Source of the DNA: Okapia johnstoni
Lineage: Eukaryota; Chordata; Mammalia; Artiodactyla; Giraffidae
Direction: 5' to 3'
DNA: 64,000 bases
Assembly: GCA_024291935.2 (NCBI GenBank)
Contig: CM044316.1
Span: 73,052,501 to 73,116,500, forward strand
The position numbers and the translations under genes were made by a program. Positions 1 to 11,355 of this stretch are shown here, piece after piece. The notes beneath the pieces were generated by a model that saw nothing but the letters and a program-made list of their open reading frames with translations, made no database searches and was not told where the DNA came from. Numbering within the stretch: the stretch's first letter is position 1; each line of letters opens with the position of its first letter.

Positions 1-628
1 TTTTGTAAATTAGTTGTGCTATGATACTCATCTCTAAATTTAACTAAAAAAAAATCTTGCCTTAATATTGTACTTAGGAACTGACTTTTTCATTTAGAGC
101 ATTTTTCTTATAGAAGTTGGCTCAAATCATATTAGTTTTGGGAACCAAAAGTTTGTGCTCTGAGAATTTAGCAGTAGAGAAAATATAGGTTTCTGAAGTT
201 TAAGTGTAATGAGGAAATTTATTCTGATTATTATATGGCAACTATGTCTCAGAAGAAAATGTATACGGTAATGAGCGACTAAGGTAAATATGTTTGGTTT
301 GAGTATCACAGATCACCACTGTTAATTTCCATATGAGAATCACTGTAACTTAACAAGAGTATTTAACGAAAAATAGTTGCTTGAAACCTTTACATCAAGT
401 CACTGGAATCACACAAACAACCTTGCATCTGTTTTACAGACTTCTAGAAGGTTAAACTTAACATTCTTAGAATAATAGTAGTCCAAACAGTACTAGAAAA
501 GCATGAACAATGGCTACTGGGACTGGTCCTGTCATCATTTCTCATTTCTGATAGCAAAGATTGATAGCTTCTGTACATTAATCATGTTACCATATTGTAG
601 TGTTTCTATTACATTACATTATAATGTC
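1..628. other. AT-rich unique intronic DNA
   Basis: No repeat, RNA gene or coding signal recognised. Short open frames on both strands look like chance in AT-rich DNA. Confidence 0.5.
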
Positions 629-2531
629 ACGGAGGTTTGTGACATTGTACAGGAGACAGGGAGCAAGTCCATCCCCAAGAAAAAGATGCAAAGAAGCAAA
701 TGGCTCTCCAAGGAGGCCTTACAAATAGCTATGAAAAGAGAAACCAAAGGCCAAGGAGAAAAGGAAGATATACCCATTTGAATGCAGAGTTCCAAAGAAT
801 AGCAAGGAGAGATAAGAAAGCCTTCCTCAGGGATCAGTGCAAAGAAATAGAGGAAAACAATAGAATGGGAAAGACTAGAGATATCCTCAAGAAAATTAGA
901 GATACCAAGGTAACATTTCCCCGCAAAGGTGGGCTCAATAAAGGACAGAAATGGTATGGACCTAACAGAAGCAGAAGATATTAAGAAGAGGTGGCAAGAA
1001 TTCACAGAAGAACTGTACAAAAAAGTTCTTCATGACCCAGATAATCACGATGGTGTGATCACTCACCTAGAGCCAGACATCTAGAATGTGAAGTCAAGTG
1101 GGCTTTAGGAAGCATCACTACAAACAAAGCTTGTGGAGATGATGGAATTCCAGTTGAGCTATTTCATATCCTAAAAGATGATGCTGTGAAAGTGCTGTAT
1201 TCAATATGTCAGCAAATTTGGAAAACTCAGCAGTGGCCACAGGACTGGAAAATGTCAGTTTTCATTCAAATTCCAAAGAAAGGCCATGCCAAAGAATGCT
1301 CAAACTACAACACAATTGCACTCATCTCACATGCTAGCAAAGTAATGCTCAAAATTCTCCAATCAGGCTTTAACAGTATATGAACTGTGAAATTCCACAT
1401 GTTCAAGCTGGATTTAGAAAAGGCAGAGGAACCAGAGATCATATTGTGAACATCCACTGGATCATCGAAAAAGAGAGTTCCAGAAAAACATCTATTTCTG
1501 CTTTATTGACTGTGCCAAAGCATTTGACTGTGTGGATCACAATGAACTGTGGAAAATTCTGAAAGAGATGGGAATACCAGACCACCTGACCTTCCTCTTG
1601 AGAAACCTGTATGCAGGTCTGGAAGCAACAGTTAGAACTGGACATGGAACAGCAGACTGGTTTCAAATAGATAAAGGAGTACGTCAAGGCTGTATATCGT
1701 CACCCTACTTATTTAACATATGTGCAGAGTACATCATGAGAAATGCTGGGCTGGATGAAGCACAAACTGGAATCAAGATTGCCGGGAGAAATATCAATAA
1801 CCTCAGATATGCAGATGACACCACCCTTATGGCAGAAAGTGAAGAAGAACTAAAGAGCCTCTTGATGAAAGTGAAAGAGGAGAGTGAAAAAGTTGGCTTA
1901 AAGCTCAAGCCAAACAAAAATCATGGCATCTGTTCCCATCACTTCATGGCAAATAGATGGGAAAACAGTGGAAACAGTGGCAGACCTTGTTTTTTGGGGC
2001 TCCAAAATCACTGCAGATGGTGATTTCAGCCATGAAATTAAAAGACGCTTACTCCTTGGAAGGAAAGTTATGACCGACCTAGATAGCATATTAAAAAGCA
2101 GAGACATTACTTTGCCAACAAAGGTCTGTCTAGTCAAGGCTATGGTTTTCCCAGTAGTCATGTATGGAGTGAGTAGTCATGTATAGTTGGACTATAAAGA
2201 AAGCTGAGAGCCGAAAAATTGATGCTTTTGAACTGTGGTGCTGGAGAAGACTCTTGAGAGTCCCTTGGACTGCAAGGAGATCCAACCAGTCCATCCTAAA
2301 GGAGATCAGTCCTGAGTGTTCATTGGAAGGACTGATGTTGAAGCTGAAACTCCAATACTTTGGTCACCTCATGCAAAGAGCTGACTCATTTGAAAAGTCC
2401 CTGATGCTGGGAAAGATTGAAGGCAGGAGGACAAGAGGACGACAGAGGATGAGATGGTTGGATGGCATCAGCAACTCAGTGGACATGGGTTTGGGTGGAC
2501 TCGGGAGTTGGTGATGGACAGGGAGGCCTGG
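629..2531 (+). mobile_element. BovB (RTE LINE) fragment, linker plus reverse transcriptase
   Basis: Begins at the CGGAGGTTTGTGACATTGTA segment that lies between the endonuclease and RT parts of BovB, and runs through the RT domain to within about 70 bp of the 3' end (GATGGACAGGGAGGCCTGGA). The RT motif YADD is intact at about 1808-1819 and sits in a 163-codon open piece (1532-2023). The full RT frame is broken several times, for example a stop before 1380, a frame change near 1920 and a duplicated GTAGTCATGTATGGAGTGA-like stretch at 2155-2185. It is 5'-truncated, lacks the 3' tail and abuts an inverted BovB copy at 2532. Confidence 0.93.
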
Positions 2532-3105
2532 ATGTCTGGCTCTCAGTGAGGGTGAGTGATCACACCATTGTGATTATCTAGGTCATGAAGAATTTTTTTG
2601 TACAGTTCTTCCGTGTATTCTTGCCACCTCTTCTTAATATCTTCTGCCTCTGTTAGGTCCATACCGTTTCTTTCCTTTATTGAGCCTATCTTTGCATGAA
2701 ATATTCCCTTGGTATCTCTAATTTTCTTGAAGAGATCTCTAGTCTTTCCCATTCTATTGTTTTCCTCTATTTCTTTGCTCTGATCACTGAGGAAGGCTTT
2801 CTTATCTCTCCTTGCTCTTCTTGGGAACTCTGCATTCAAATGGTTGTATCTTTTCTTTTCTCCTTTGCTTTTTGCTTCTCTTCTTTTCATAGCTATTTGT
2901 AAGGCCTCCTCAGACAGCCATTTTGCTTTTTTGCATTTCCTGTTTTTGGGGATGGTCTTGATTCCTGTCTCCTGTACAATGTCATGAACCTCTGTCTATA
3001 GTCCATCAGGCACTCTGTCTATCAGATGTAGTTCTTTAAATCTATTTCTCACTTCCACTGTATAGTCATAAGGGATTTGATTTAGGTCATACCTTAATGG
3101 TCAAG
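2532..3105 (-). mobile_element. BovB fragment, inverted, endonuclease-RT linker region
   Basis: Reverse complement of the BovB part from the end of the endonuclease region (AAATCAAATCCCTTATGACT) to the AGCCAGACA segment. The first ~460 bp overlap the same region as 629-1085 of the preceding copy, so this is a separate insertion and not a simple 5' inversion of it. A 115-codon open piece (2543-2890) is all that remains of its frame. Both BovB ends are absent. Confidence 0.9.
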
Positions 3106-4701
3106 TTGTTTCTGTAAACAACTTGATAAACATGGAAAAACAAATTTGCTTAGAGGTTCATTAAAGACTTTTAATCTGTTTTCAATATATTAAAGATAGA
3201 AGTGAAAAACTCATTTTAAAGTTTAATTTGACTGGATACCTCTTTCAGAGAGGTATTGCCATTATTTTGAGGTGAGATGTTGAGTTTTTAGGAGAAAACA
3301 CTAGAATTGTTAGTTAGTGATTTTTAAAACTTGGGAAACATTTTTTGCCATGTAACTGAGACTTGAACTTTTGTTTTGAATAAACACATTATGATTGTTT
3401 TTCTAGAATCATTAGTGCCTTATACAAATATTTACCAGTTGTCTTTTTAAACCACCTGTTACTGGTTATTTATTCTGTGGTGACAACAAAGTCCCAGTGT
3501 TTTCGAAATGACATGTTCTTTAGATTTGATAAGAATGGAAATATATTAGGTTGAAAATGTAAAACTTCCTGTTTGGTGTTGAATATTATGAGTTTAATAG
3601 AGTGTTTCCCAAAGTGTGGTACACACACCATTGATGGAATATATACATTTGCTTACTTACAACATATTTTGAACATACTTCAAGATAATTGAGATCCACA
3701 TAACCAATGAGAAACAGTGAGGATTCATCTTGAAATGTCTGATTCCAAACCCTGATACAAGATAGCTTAAGCAAAAAGGAATTTCTTGGCCTCATACCTA
3801 AAACATTCACAGTTAGAGTAGATTCTGTAGCTGTCAGAATCAGATCTGAGCTGCTGGCTACCCCTCAGTTCTACTTTCTGCTTTCTTCGTTTTGTTCTGA
3901 ACAGCTTCAGTTTTACAGCCTGATAACATCAAATCCAGTAGAGAAGAAACTCTCTGCTTTAGATGCAAATAAAAGTCTTGACGTTGAGCCTTACAGGTTT
4001 TAGTTGTCCTAACTTGAATCATGTACTCATCTTTGAATCAGTTACTGGAGATTAAGATGTAATGTTGGTTTAACCCAGATCTGTATTCTACTGCAACTTT
4101 GGATCAAAGTCAACTTGCTCATAGCCTGTGGATGAGAACAGTGGAGGCGGGGATGTGTGGCACTCAAGGTTTTGTTGCTATGAGTAGGGTGTCTGTATTG
4201 AGTAATGCAAACCACTAAATTCTGTCTAAATGTTGGGTAAATGAATACTTTTAACCTGAATTGGATAGGGCATGGACCCGACACTGATGGCATTTTCTGA
4301 CAAATGTTTAGTTATAGCTAACAATACAGAACTCTTCAGTTGGAAATGGAGAAGAAAAGTATCAGTGTAAACTAATGTCATTCAAATTGGTATAGATTAA
4401 ATGAATTCAGCCATTTGAGTTAGAATTGCTTATTGATTATGTGCCAGGAACTGTAATAGGTATTTGACTCATATTGGTTAGATAAAAAAATTCTGATGTC
4501 ATGAGTCTAATGATTTGTCATAGGATGAAAAATTTTGGAAAGTTTCAGTACGAATATTACTTCTGGTTTCTTTATTGTGGATATTCTATTCAGTCTTTGA
4601 ATATACATATAAGGTGGCTCATATATTGAATATTTTTTCAATTTTTTACACATATTAGTGTATAGCTAATAAATATTGAAATAATTTTAATTATTTTGAT
4701 T
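3106..4701. other. Unique intronic DNA
   Basis: About 1.6 kb without a gene or a repeat I can name. AT-rich, with only short chance open frames on both strands. Confidence 0.45.
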
Positions 4702-4736
4702 ATCAGCTTTTCAATTGATTATTCAAAAAAATTTTA

Positions 4737-5321
4737 CCCTTCAGTTCAGTTCAGTTCAGTCGCTCAGTCATGTCCGACTCTTTGCGACCCCATGAATCGC
4801 AGCACGCCAGGGCTCCCTGTCCACCACCAACTCCCGGAGTCTACCCAAACTCATGTCCATCCAGTCAGTGATGCCATCCAACCATCTCATCCTCTGTCGT
4901 CCCCTTCTCCTCCTGCCCCCAATCCTTCCCAGCATTAGGGTCTTTTCCAATGAGTCAACTCTTCGCATGAGGTGGCCAGAATATTGGAGTTTCAGCTTCA
5001 GCATCAATCCTTCCAATGAGCACCCAGGACTGATCTCCTTTAGGATGGACTGGTTGGATCTCCTTGCAGTCCAAGGGACTCTCAAGAGTCTTCTTCAAAA
5101 CCACAGTTCAAAAGCATCAATTCTTCGGTGCTCAGCTTTCTTCACCGTCCAGCTCTCACATCCATATGTGATTACTGAAAAAAACATAGCCTTGACTAGA
5201 TGGACCTTTGTTGGCAAAGTAATGCTTCTGCTTTTTTAATATGCTATCTAGGTTGGTCATAACTTTCCTTCCAAGGAGTAAGCGTCTTTTAATTTCATGG
5301 CTGCAATCACTATCTGAATTG
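4737..5321 (-). mobile_element. BovB 3' end, 5'-truncated, with long TSD
   Basis: The 3' terminus (repeated TTCAG units, then CGCTCAGTCATGTCCGACTC) starts at about 4740, and the copy runs to the CATGGCTGCAATCAC part of the RT C-terminus near 5312. It is flanked by a ~33-bp imperfect direct repeat, 4702-4736 and 5333-5365, sharing the core CGATTATTCAAA or TGATTATTCAAA. Roughly 16 nt of non-BovB filler lies at the 5' junction (about 5317-5332). A 105-codon piece of the RT C-terminal region remains open at 4768-5085. Confidence 0.92.
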
Positions 5322-5723
5322 TTTTTTGAATAATCACTTTTCAATCGATTATTCAAACAAATTTATCTTTAGTATTAATATATTTAATTCATTGTTGTAT
5401 AATAAATTTACCAATTCATTATGCACCAGTGTCTCTGGTATAATGTTTATCAGATAGAAGTGTTTCCTGTGACCAGTAGTGAGTTTAATACTTATTTAGT
5501 TAGGCTCCTAAATTTTGAAGTATTAATTGTATATATAAGAATGTATTTCTAATAGGTGACTTTTTCCTTTTACAAAAGTATCCTGTAACAAACAATTATC
5601 CTGATAGTCAAAGAACACTTATTGAAAGCATTTTTCTTTTTACACATTTTATTATGGGAAATATCAAACATATATAAAAGAAGAGAGAATAATGAATTCC
5701 CATTTTCTAGCACAACAATCCCA

Positions 5724-5812
5724 GGGATGGGGGAGCCTGGTGGGCTGCCATCTATGGGGTCGCACAGAGTCGGACATGACTGAAGCGACTTAGCAGCGGC
5801 AGCAGCAGCAGC
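5724..5812 (+). mobile_element. BOV-A/Bov-tA SINE 3' fragment
   Basis: Contains the Bov-A hallmarks GGGGTCGCACAGAGTCGGAC and GACTGAAGCGACTTAGCAGC and ends in a short (GCA)n tail at about 5794-5811. The tRNA-like 5' part is missing. Confidence 0.88.
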
Positions 5813-5849
5813 TGTGTAGAGATTAAAAGCTTTTAGCAAGGAAACCAAC

Positions 5850-5905
5850 GGGTTATGAGTTCTTTTTTGTTTTGGTTAAGCCAGTGGGTTATGAGTTCTT
5901 TTTTG
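5850..5905 (+). repeat. 36-bp-period tandem duplication
   Basis: The motif GGGTTATGAGTTCTTTTTTG occurs at 5850 and again at 5886, so a 36-bp unit is repeated nearly twice. It is probably a small replication slippage event. Confidence 0.7.
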
Positions 5906-5987
5906 GTTATATCCCAAAATACAGTAAGTTTGGCTTGAAGACAGAACTTGTATTAGGAAATAAAAGAAGTCAGAATATTGAGAATAC

Positions 5988-6009
5988 ACACACACACACA
6001 CACACACAG
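5988..6009 (+). repeat. (AC)n microsatellite, about 11 units
   Basis: An uninterrupted AC run followed by AGACATG. Length polymorphism is likely. Confidence 0.9.
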
Positions 6010-7053
6010 ACATGTTTACTGGCTGTACAGTTTTTCATTACTTAGTAACTCTTCATTTCTTTAATTTTAAAACAAGTGATGTTAGGAGTTCTTGTTTTGA
6101 GCCATAGATGTTTTCCCAAAGAATGTTTTCCTTTAGAATTTTATGAGTTCTCATTAGTAGAAGAAGGATTGACTCTCTACTGTGAAAATTCTTTGCTGTT
6201 AGAATAATCTAAAATAAAGCAGTTATTTGTGGAGAAGCTATAATAAGTTTGTATAAAAAACTTTGCCTCTACTTTTGGAGTCTGTACATGGGATATTTTG
6301 GGTTACATATCAGCTGATGATTTAGAGTTGTGTTAATATATTGTGATAACCTGTTCATAGGTTAAGAATAAACAGTTCAGTACCTTGATAGTTATAAAGG
6401 GAGAAAATTCAGAGAGAGGCTGAGAGCCAAGAAGTAAGATAAGTATGAGACTTATAAAGAGGCTGTCTAGGGTGGAGACTTAACCTTTAGGCAGTATGTT
6501 GGATAGATTTGTTTTTGAATGCACTTCTATCTTTACTACTCCTTGCTGAATTTCAGTTTTCTTACTTTAGAATGGTTCTGAAGATTACAGCAATATATAT
6601 TAAGTTCCCAGCATAGTTCATTTTGTTACCTCACGGACAGTGCCATAGCTTGAGCTTTTAGGAGTAATGTATGATTTAGGAAAGCTCTATCTGTGTCATA
6701 CGTTATAATTAGTTATACATATACCTCAATTTTTCTGTGTTTATCTAGTAGCTTTTGTTCTCATATTATCACCAGTCTCTTTTATTTTTTCCTGAGTTGG
6801 AGACATTCTTAGATATTAAACCAGATATACCTGAACTGAATGTTTTCACTTAACTCTCTAACTATGATCTTCATGTCCTAAAATATCCTAACTTGATTGA
6901 CTCTTATTGCCATCAGTTAAATAGATATCTCTATTACAGAAAATTTCCTAACAAGGTTTAACCAAAAATTAGGCATTTCCAAATGACAGCAATTCTCCAG
7001 AATTGGTTATGGTCATCATTTGTCCATGTTTTCTGAGCAAACAAGGTATCCTA
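6010..7053. other. Unique intronic DNA
   Basis: No repeat or coding signal recognised between the AC microsatellite and the solo LTR. Confidence 0.45.
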
Positions 7054-7057
7054 CTAA

Positions 7058-7508
7058 TGAAGAAGGAATTCATAGGGCCTGGACTCCATCTTAGGCCTGT
7101 CCGTGCTGATCATGTTTGGCCACCTCTCTAATGGACTCTGAACTCTGTGCTTAGTGCCTGTGGAAACGACAATAGAAGGTTTTTTCTGTAACCTCGGGTT
7201 TATTGATTATTGACTGTTTGGAATGTAACCTCGGGCTTATTGATTATTGATTGTTTGAACACATAACACATGAATGATAGGGTTATTGTGATTGTATTTA
7301 CCTTTCCTTTGTTTATGTAAGTCACAAGGAAATTGGGTGGTGGGTTCAGACACGTACACATAGGGTATAAAAGATTTTCACAAATGCTGGTCGGGGTCCT
7401 TGGCTAAGAGGAGACTCTGCCTTGGGCCCGCCGGTGTAATAAACTGCACTTCACTATCTGCATCATCCTTCTGAGTGAGCTTGTTTCCTGGAACCCGTGG
7501 CTATAACA
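7058..7508 (+). mobile_element. Solo LTR of a ruminant endogenous retrovirus
   Basis: A 451-bp unit that begins TGAAG and ends AACA, flanked by the perfect 4-bp direct repeat CTAA at 7054-7057 and 7509-7512. It has a TATA box (TATAAAAG, 7366-7373) and an AATAAA polyadenylation signal (7438-7443) about 70 bp downstream, so U3, R and U5 can be placed on the + strand. U3 contains a tandem repeat of about 29 bp (TGTAACCTCGGG and similar, near 7189-7218 and 7225-7254). The 4-bp TSD suits a gammaretrovirus-like (class I) element. It resembles the bovine BTLTR1 group from memory. No viral genes are present: the copy is a recombination remnant. Confidence 0.85.
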
Positions 7509-7512
7509 CTAA

Positions 7513-8257
7513 AAGATACAAAGTATTTAATACAACATTGTTTTTGAAAAATTGGTTATTTTGGTGTCTGTCTTTAGTTTGGGGTTAAGTCCTTTTTCAT
7601 AATGAAAAACATTTACAACAGTGGGTATCTTTTTGGATATTTGTGTTTCTTTAATTTATTGGGCATCTTGTACCTTGGCCAAAGAGGAGTATTCATGCAG
7701 GCATAATTGAATTTACTAATATACATTTCACTTGTTAATTAAAGGTAATTTTCAAGGCTTTGGGGTTATATTATCATTGTTTTTAGTGAATCTACCAGTT
7801 TATTATTGGTATTTCATTTTATGAACACAGAATTCCTCATGTGAACATATTCTTAGTATCTCTTATTTTTATTTTGGGCCTGTAATTTTTTTTTAAACAT
7901 CAGAAAATGTAGAAACTTCCTATATTACCTACCATGTATTAACATATCTCTTCCTTACTTTTTAATTAGTACTTTAGCTCCCATCTAGCAAAATTATATA
8001 CCATCTTGTATTTTAGTTGTAATTTTGTAGTTGTAATTTTGCCTGTGTTTGTAACTGGATTCAAAGCTTCAGAGGGAAGACAGCATTGCTTTTTTTTTTT
8101 TTAGATCTACTGTGTTTCTTATTGAGCACAGCGTGTACATAGTGCTTCCTCAATGAATGTTTGACTGGTAATAGAGTGGATTTTTGTAACTAGTTTCCTT
8201 CAAATAGATGTCAGTTCATTATTTCAACTTAATGGAAAGTTTGGTTTTATTCTATGT
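7513..8257. other. Unique intronic DNA
   Basis: No feature recognised apart from a poly(T) run of 13 at about 8090-8102. Confidence 0.45.
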
Positions 8258-8270
8258 ACTGACTCTGAAA

Positions 8271-8496
8271 GTTTCCCAGGCGGCACTAGTGGTGAAAAGC
8301 CCTACCTGCCAATGCAGGAGATGCAAGAGACATAGGTGCGATCCCTGGATCTGGGTGATCCCCTGGAGGAGGGCGTGGCAACCCACTCCAGTATTCTTGC
8401 CTGAAGAATCCCATGGACAGAGGATCCTATCAGGCCACAGCCCATAGGGCTGCAAAAAGCTGGACATGACTGCAGCAACTTAGCATACACATATAC
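8271..8496 (+). mobile_element. Bov-tA SINE with perfect 13-bp TSD
   Basis: Has the tRNA-derived head (TGCCAATGCAGGAGATGCAA) and the Bov-A body (GAGGGCGTGGCAACCCACTC, GACATGACTGCAGCAACTTA). The direct repeat ACTGACTCTGAAA flanks it at 8258-8270 and 8497-8509, an intact LINE-mediated insertion signature. It ends in CATACACATATAC rather than a long A tail. Confidence 0.95.
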
Positions 8497-8923
8497 ACTG
8501 ACTCTGAAACTAACTTAACTTTGAATGACTTTTCAGGTCAGCTTTTTAGATTCTTCATTACAAAATTAAACTTATTTCTGTTCCACAAAGTAGCTTCATT
8601 TGTTGCTAAGTATTCTGTTGATTCTTTGGGGAAAGTGTTTGTTTAAAAAAAAAAGTATTTCTTTTTTTTCCTAAGCAATGTGATATTTCTGACTTCTTCC
8701 TAATGAGAAAAATCATCACTGATAATTCTGTATGTAGTTTGAATATTGTTGATGACGTTCATTACATTTTATAGGCATGAACATCTCTGATTCATTTCTA
8801 TGTCAGAATCCTTTTAAGGATTTAGCCTCAAAATTGATGTTCTGTTGTAGTCAGAAAAAGACAATGGATTAAATATCTTTCTGATTAATATTCTGATTTA
8901 TCTGATTAATTTCTTAGCTGTGC

Positions 8924-9128
8924 TGTGCTTGGTCATTCAGTTGCATCCAACTCTTTGTGACCCCATGACTAGCCTGCGAGGCTCCTCTATCCATGGGGAT
9001 TCTCCAGGCAAGAAGACTGGAGTGGGTTGCCATGTCCTCCACCAGGGGATCGTCCCAACCCAGGGATTGAACCCAGGTCTCCTGCATTGCAAGTAGATTC
9101 TTTACCATCTGAGCCACTATGGAAGCCC
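8924..9128 (-). mobile_element. Bov-tA SINE with TSD
   Basis: Reverse-strand SINE running from the Bov-A end (GTCATTCAGTTGCATCCAAC) to the tRNA-like head (GAGCCACTATGGAAGCCC). A direct repeat AATTTCTT-(A/C)-GCTGTGC flanks it at 8908-8923 and 9129-9144 with one mismatch. Confidence 0.93.
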
Positions 9129-9144
9129 AATTTCTTCGCTGTGC

Positions 9145-10100
9145 AACCTTATTTTTTTGCTGCCTGCTACAGGTATTGGCTGCCAGATACTGCCATTACA
9201 TGGTGTAGAAACACAGCCTCCAAAATCCTTATACCTTAAAAACAAATGACTTTAATCTAGGTTAACTTCATTGCTTACTTTATTCAAATGTAGAGGTCCA
9301 AACATAGGAAGTCGACAGAGTGGTACTAGAATTCTGAAGCTGCCAAAGTTCCATTCAAAAAGTCAATAGATATATACTCTAAACTCACTGTTGAGTGATT
9401 CAGTGGGCATAGTTCAGCTCAGAGCCTCTTCACTCAGGAGGAAGAGCTGGCGGAATCTCTGAATACGATGATCCTGATATCCTCCCCGTATTATGTCTTC
9501 TTTCTTTTTCCTCCAGTTGAGGAATGAAATGATTGACAGTGAGATCCTTGGAGGCTGATCATAACTGCTTTCACTGCTCCTAGACCTTGAAACGATTGAT
9601 AGATATTCATAGGTATAGACTCGAGGTATTTATTTTAGAAGAGTAAATAGCATATGCAAAAGGGCAGTTGCAAGGGTGGATACAGAATTCCTACTCACCT
9701 TTAGGTCTTAGATCTCATTTCCTCCAGAAAGCTTCCGATGACTCTGTCAGTCTGGGTGTGTCTAATCAGGGTTCCCTAGTTAACTCTTCTACCTCTTTAT
9801 GGCTCTTACCACAATGTTTTGTAACGTGTTTATTTGACTCTCTCTTCATGAAAGTATAAATGTTCTGAAGTCAGGGGATATGTCTATTCTATTCACAGAT
9901 CTTTCCCAACACCTATCATACTACCTGTTGTCAGGCAGGATCTAAATAAATGCTTATGCTTGGCGTGCCATGTTTCAAAAGTCACTCTATTTGTGAGAGG
10001 CCAACTTGGACCTCTTTATCCAGTGACATTAGGAAAGATCAGATTTCTTAGGTAAAGGTTCCCTATTCGAAGAATGTGGGGACAAAAGAATTAGTTTCCG
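9145..10100. other. Intronic DNA with an L2/MIR-like relic
   Basis: Mostly unclassified. About 9862-9960 (ACACCTATCATACTACCTG, then TAAATAAATGCTTATGC) resembles the 3' end of an ancient L2 or MIR element, but is too decayed to name firmly. Confidence 0.4.
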
Positions 10101-10285
10101 AATTAGTAGAGGTTATACACCAGTAGCCTTAAATAAAGCTGGATAGAGCTCAATCTCCAGCTCCACACTCCTCTCTGGAGGTGGGGTGGGATTGAGGTTG
10201 AAAGTGCCAACCCTTTAATCTTTTGGCCTTCCTGGTGACCAGCCATATCCTGAGGCTAGTGACCCTACCCTAAGTCAGCTTATTA
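10100..10285. repeat. Probable ancient interspersed repeat, unclassified
   Basis: The phrases GAGCTCAATCTCCAGCTCC, GGAGGTGGGGTGGGATTGAG and CCTGGTGACCAGCCATATCC match a repeat I have seen in mammalian introns but cannot assign to a family. Confidence 0.4.
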
Positions 10286-10301
10286 CCATAAACACTGTGT
10301 C

Positions 10302-10431
10302 CATGACTACTGGGAAAACCATAGCTTTGATTATTTGGACCTTTGTTGACAAAGTGATGTCTGCTTTTTAATATGCTGTCTAGATTTGTCATAACTTTCT
10401 TCCAAGAAGCAATTTTAATTTCAGGGCTGCA
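10302..10431 (-). mobile_element. BovB internal fragment (RT C-terminal region)
   Basis: About 130 bp of reverse-strand BovB, from CATGACTACTGGGAAAACCA to AATTTCAGGGCTGCA, with small deletions. Neither BovB end is present and I see no clear TSD. Confidence 0.85.
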
Positions 10432-11152
10432 TCTTCATAGGGTCACTTGTAGTTTCCTGTTTGCCATCATCCCCACTCTTCATGCGATGAATGTGCATGG
10501 ACTTACACTTGACCTGCAGAGCCCTTACAGACATTAAGACTCACACTGTTAGTAAAATGTACGAGTCTTGGTTTAAAATTTAGGAATACAAAGTATCCAT
10601 TCAATTTGAAAATACATCACCTAGGGGGACTCAGAATTGAATCTTTCCTTTTATCTTCAAACTTCTTTCCACTAGAATTATCCAAAATATGTTCAGAGAT
10701 GTGGTTGAAAATGCCTTAGACTCAGCAATTATGGCAAAGAAGATATGTATGTAATTATCCAATTAAGTAGGTAAATAATGATGTCCTGTTTGTATTAATA
10801 ACAGTATTATTTGAAGCATGTGAAATTCTCATCTTTATAGCTTAAAAATTGTTAAATATTGGCAATTTCATGTGGTTCCTAAATATTTTTGTATGGCTGA
10901 ATTAGGTAGTGTCACCAGTTGAGGATATGTCTTAGGATTTTTTTGGGGGGAGTTAACTCTCATTTGTACCCCAGTCTTATAATTCATCCTCTTTTTTGCC
11001 ATTAGAAATAGGCCAATAAATGAGTATAGTTGTAAGTAAATGGTGGATTTGTGAGTGGGGGAAAAATATAGTACAAGTCTTGTCTTGTTTCCATACAAGT
11101 GCTTTTAGTTACATTTCAGTTTTGAGCAACATATTTTTCAAGTAGAAAAGAC
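10432..11152. other. Unique intronic DNA
   Basis: No recognised repeat. Chance open frames only. Confidence 0.45.
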
Positions 11153-11350
11153 TGTTGTGTGATCAGACGACTCAAAATGGCTGTTCTCTTGCTTTGTACG
11201 TCCCCTGCTCAACCAGGGCCTGCTTCACTTGACTGACCTTCTTAAATACTTGCCCCCAGCCCCGGGTAGTGACTGTTCTTATCAAAGGGATGGTGAGGGG
11301 GCACGATCCTCTGCTACTTTCCCCGAGGAGCCCATCTGATGTCAGTTCCC
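11153..11350 (+). mobile_element. Candidate ERV LTR fragment
   Basis: A GC-rich block in AT-rich surroundings, starting near TGTTGTGTGATCAGACGACT and containing GGCTGTTCTCTTGCTTTGTA and GGGGGCACGATCCTCTGCTA. The composition and the TG start suggest a ruminant ERV LTR (possibly class II) cut off by the BovB that follows at 11356. No TATA, polyadenylation signal or TSD could be fixed, so the class is a guess. Confidence 0.45.
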
Positions 11351-11355
11351 CTAAT

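Noticed and set aside
629..3105. Single BovB with a twin-priming 5' inversion
   Set aside because: The inverted part covers the same BovB region as the direct part, so sequence is duplicated; twin priming would not do that.
7058..7508. Part of a full provirus
   Set aside because: A single LTR bounded by a 4-bp TSD on both sides and no internal genes; it is a solo LTR.
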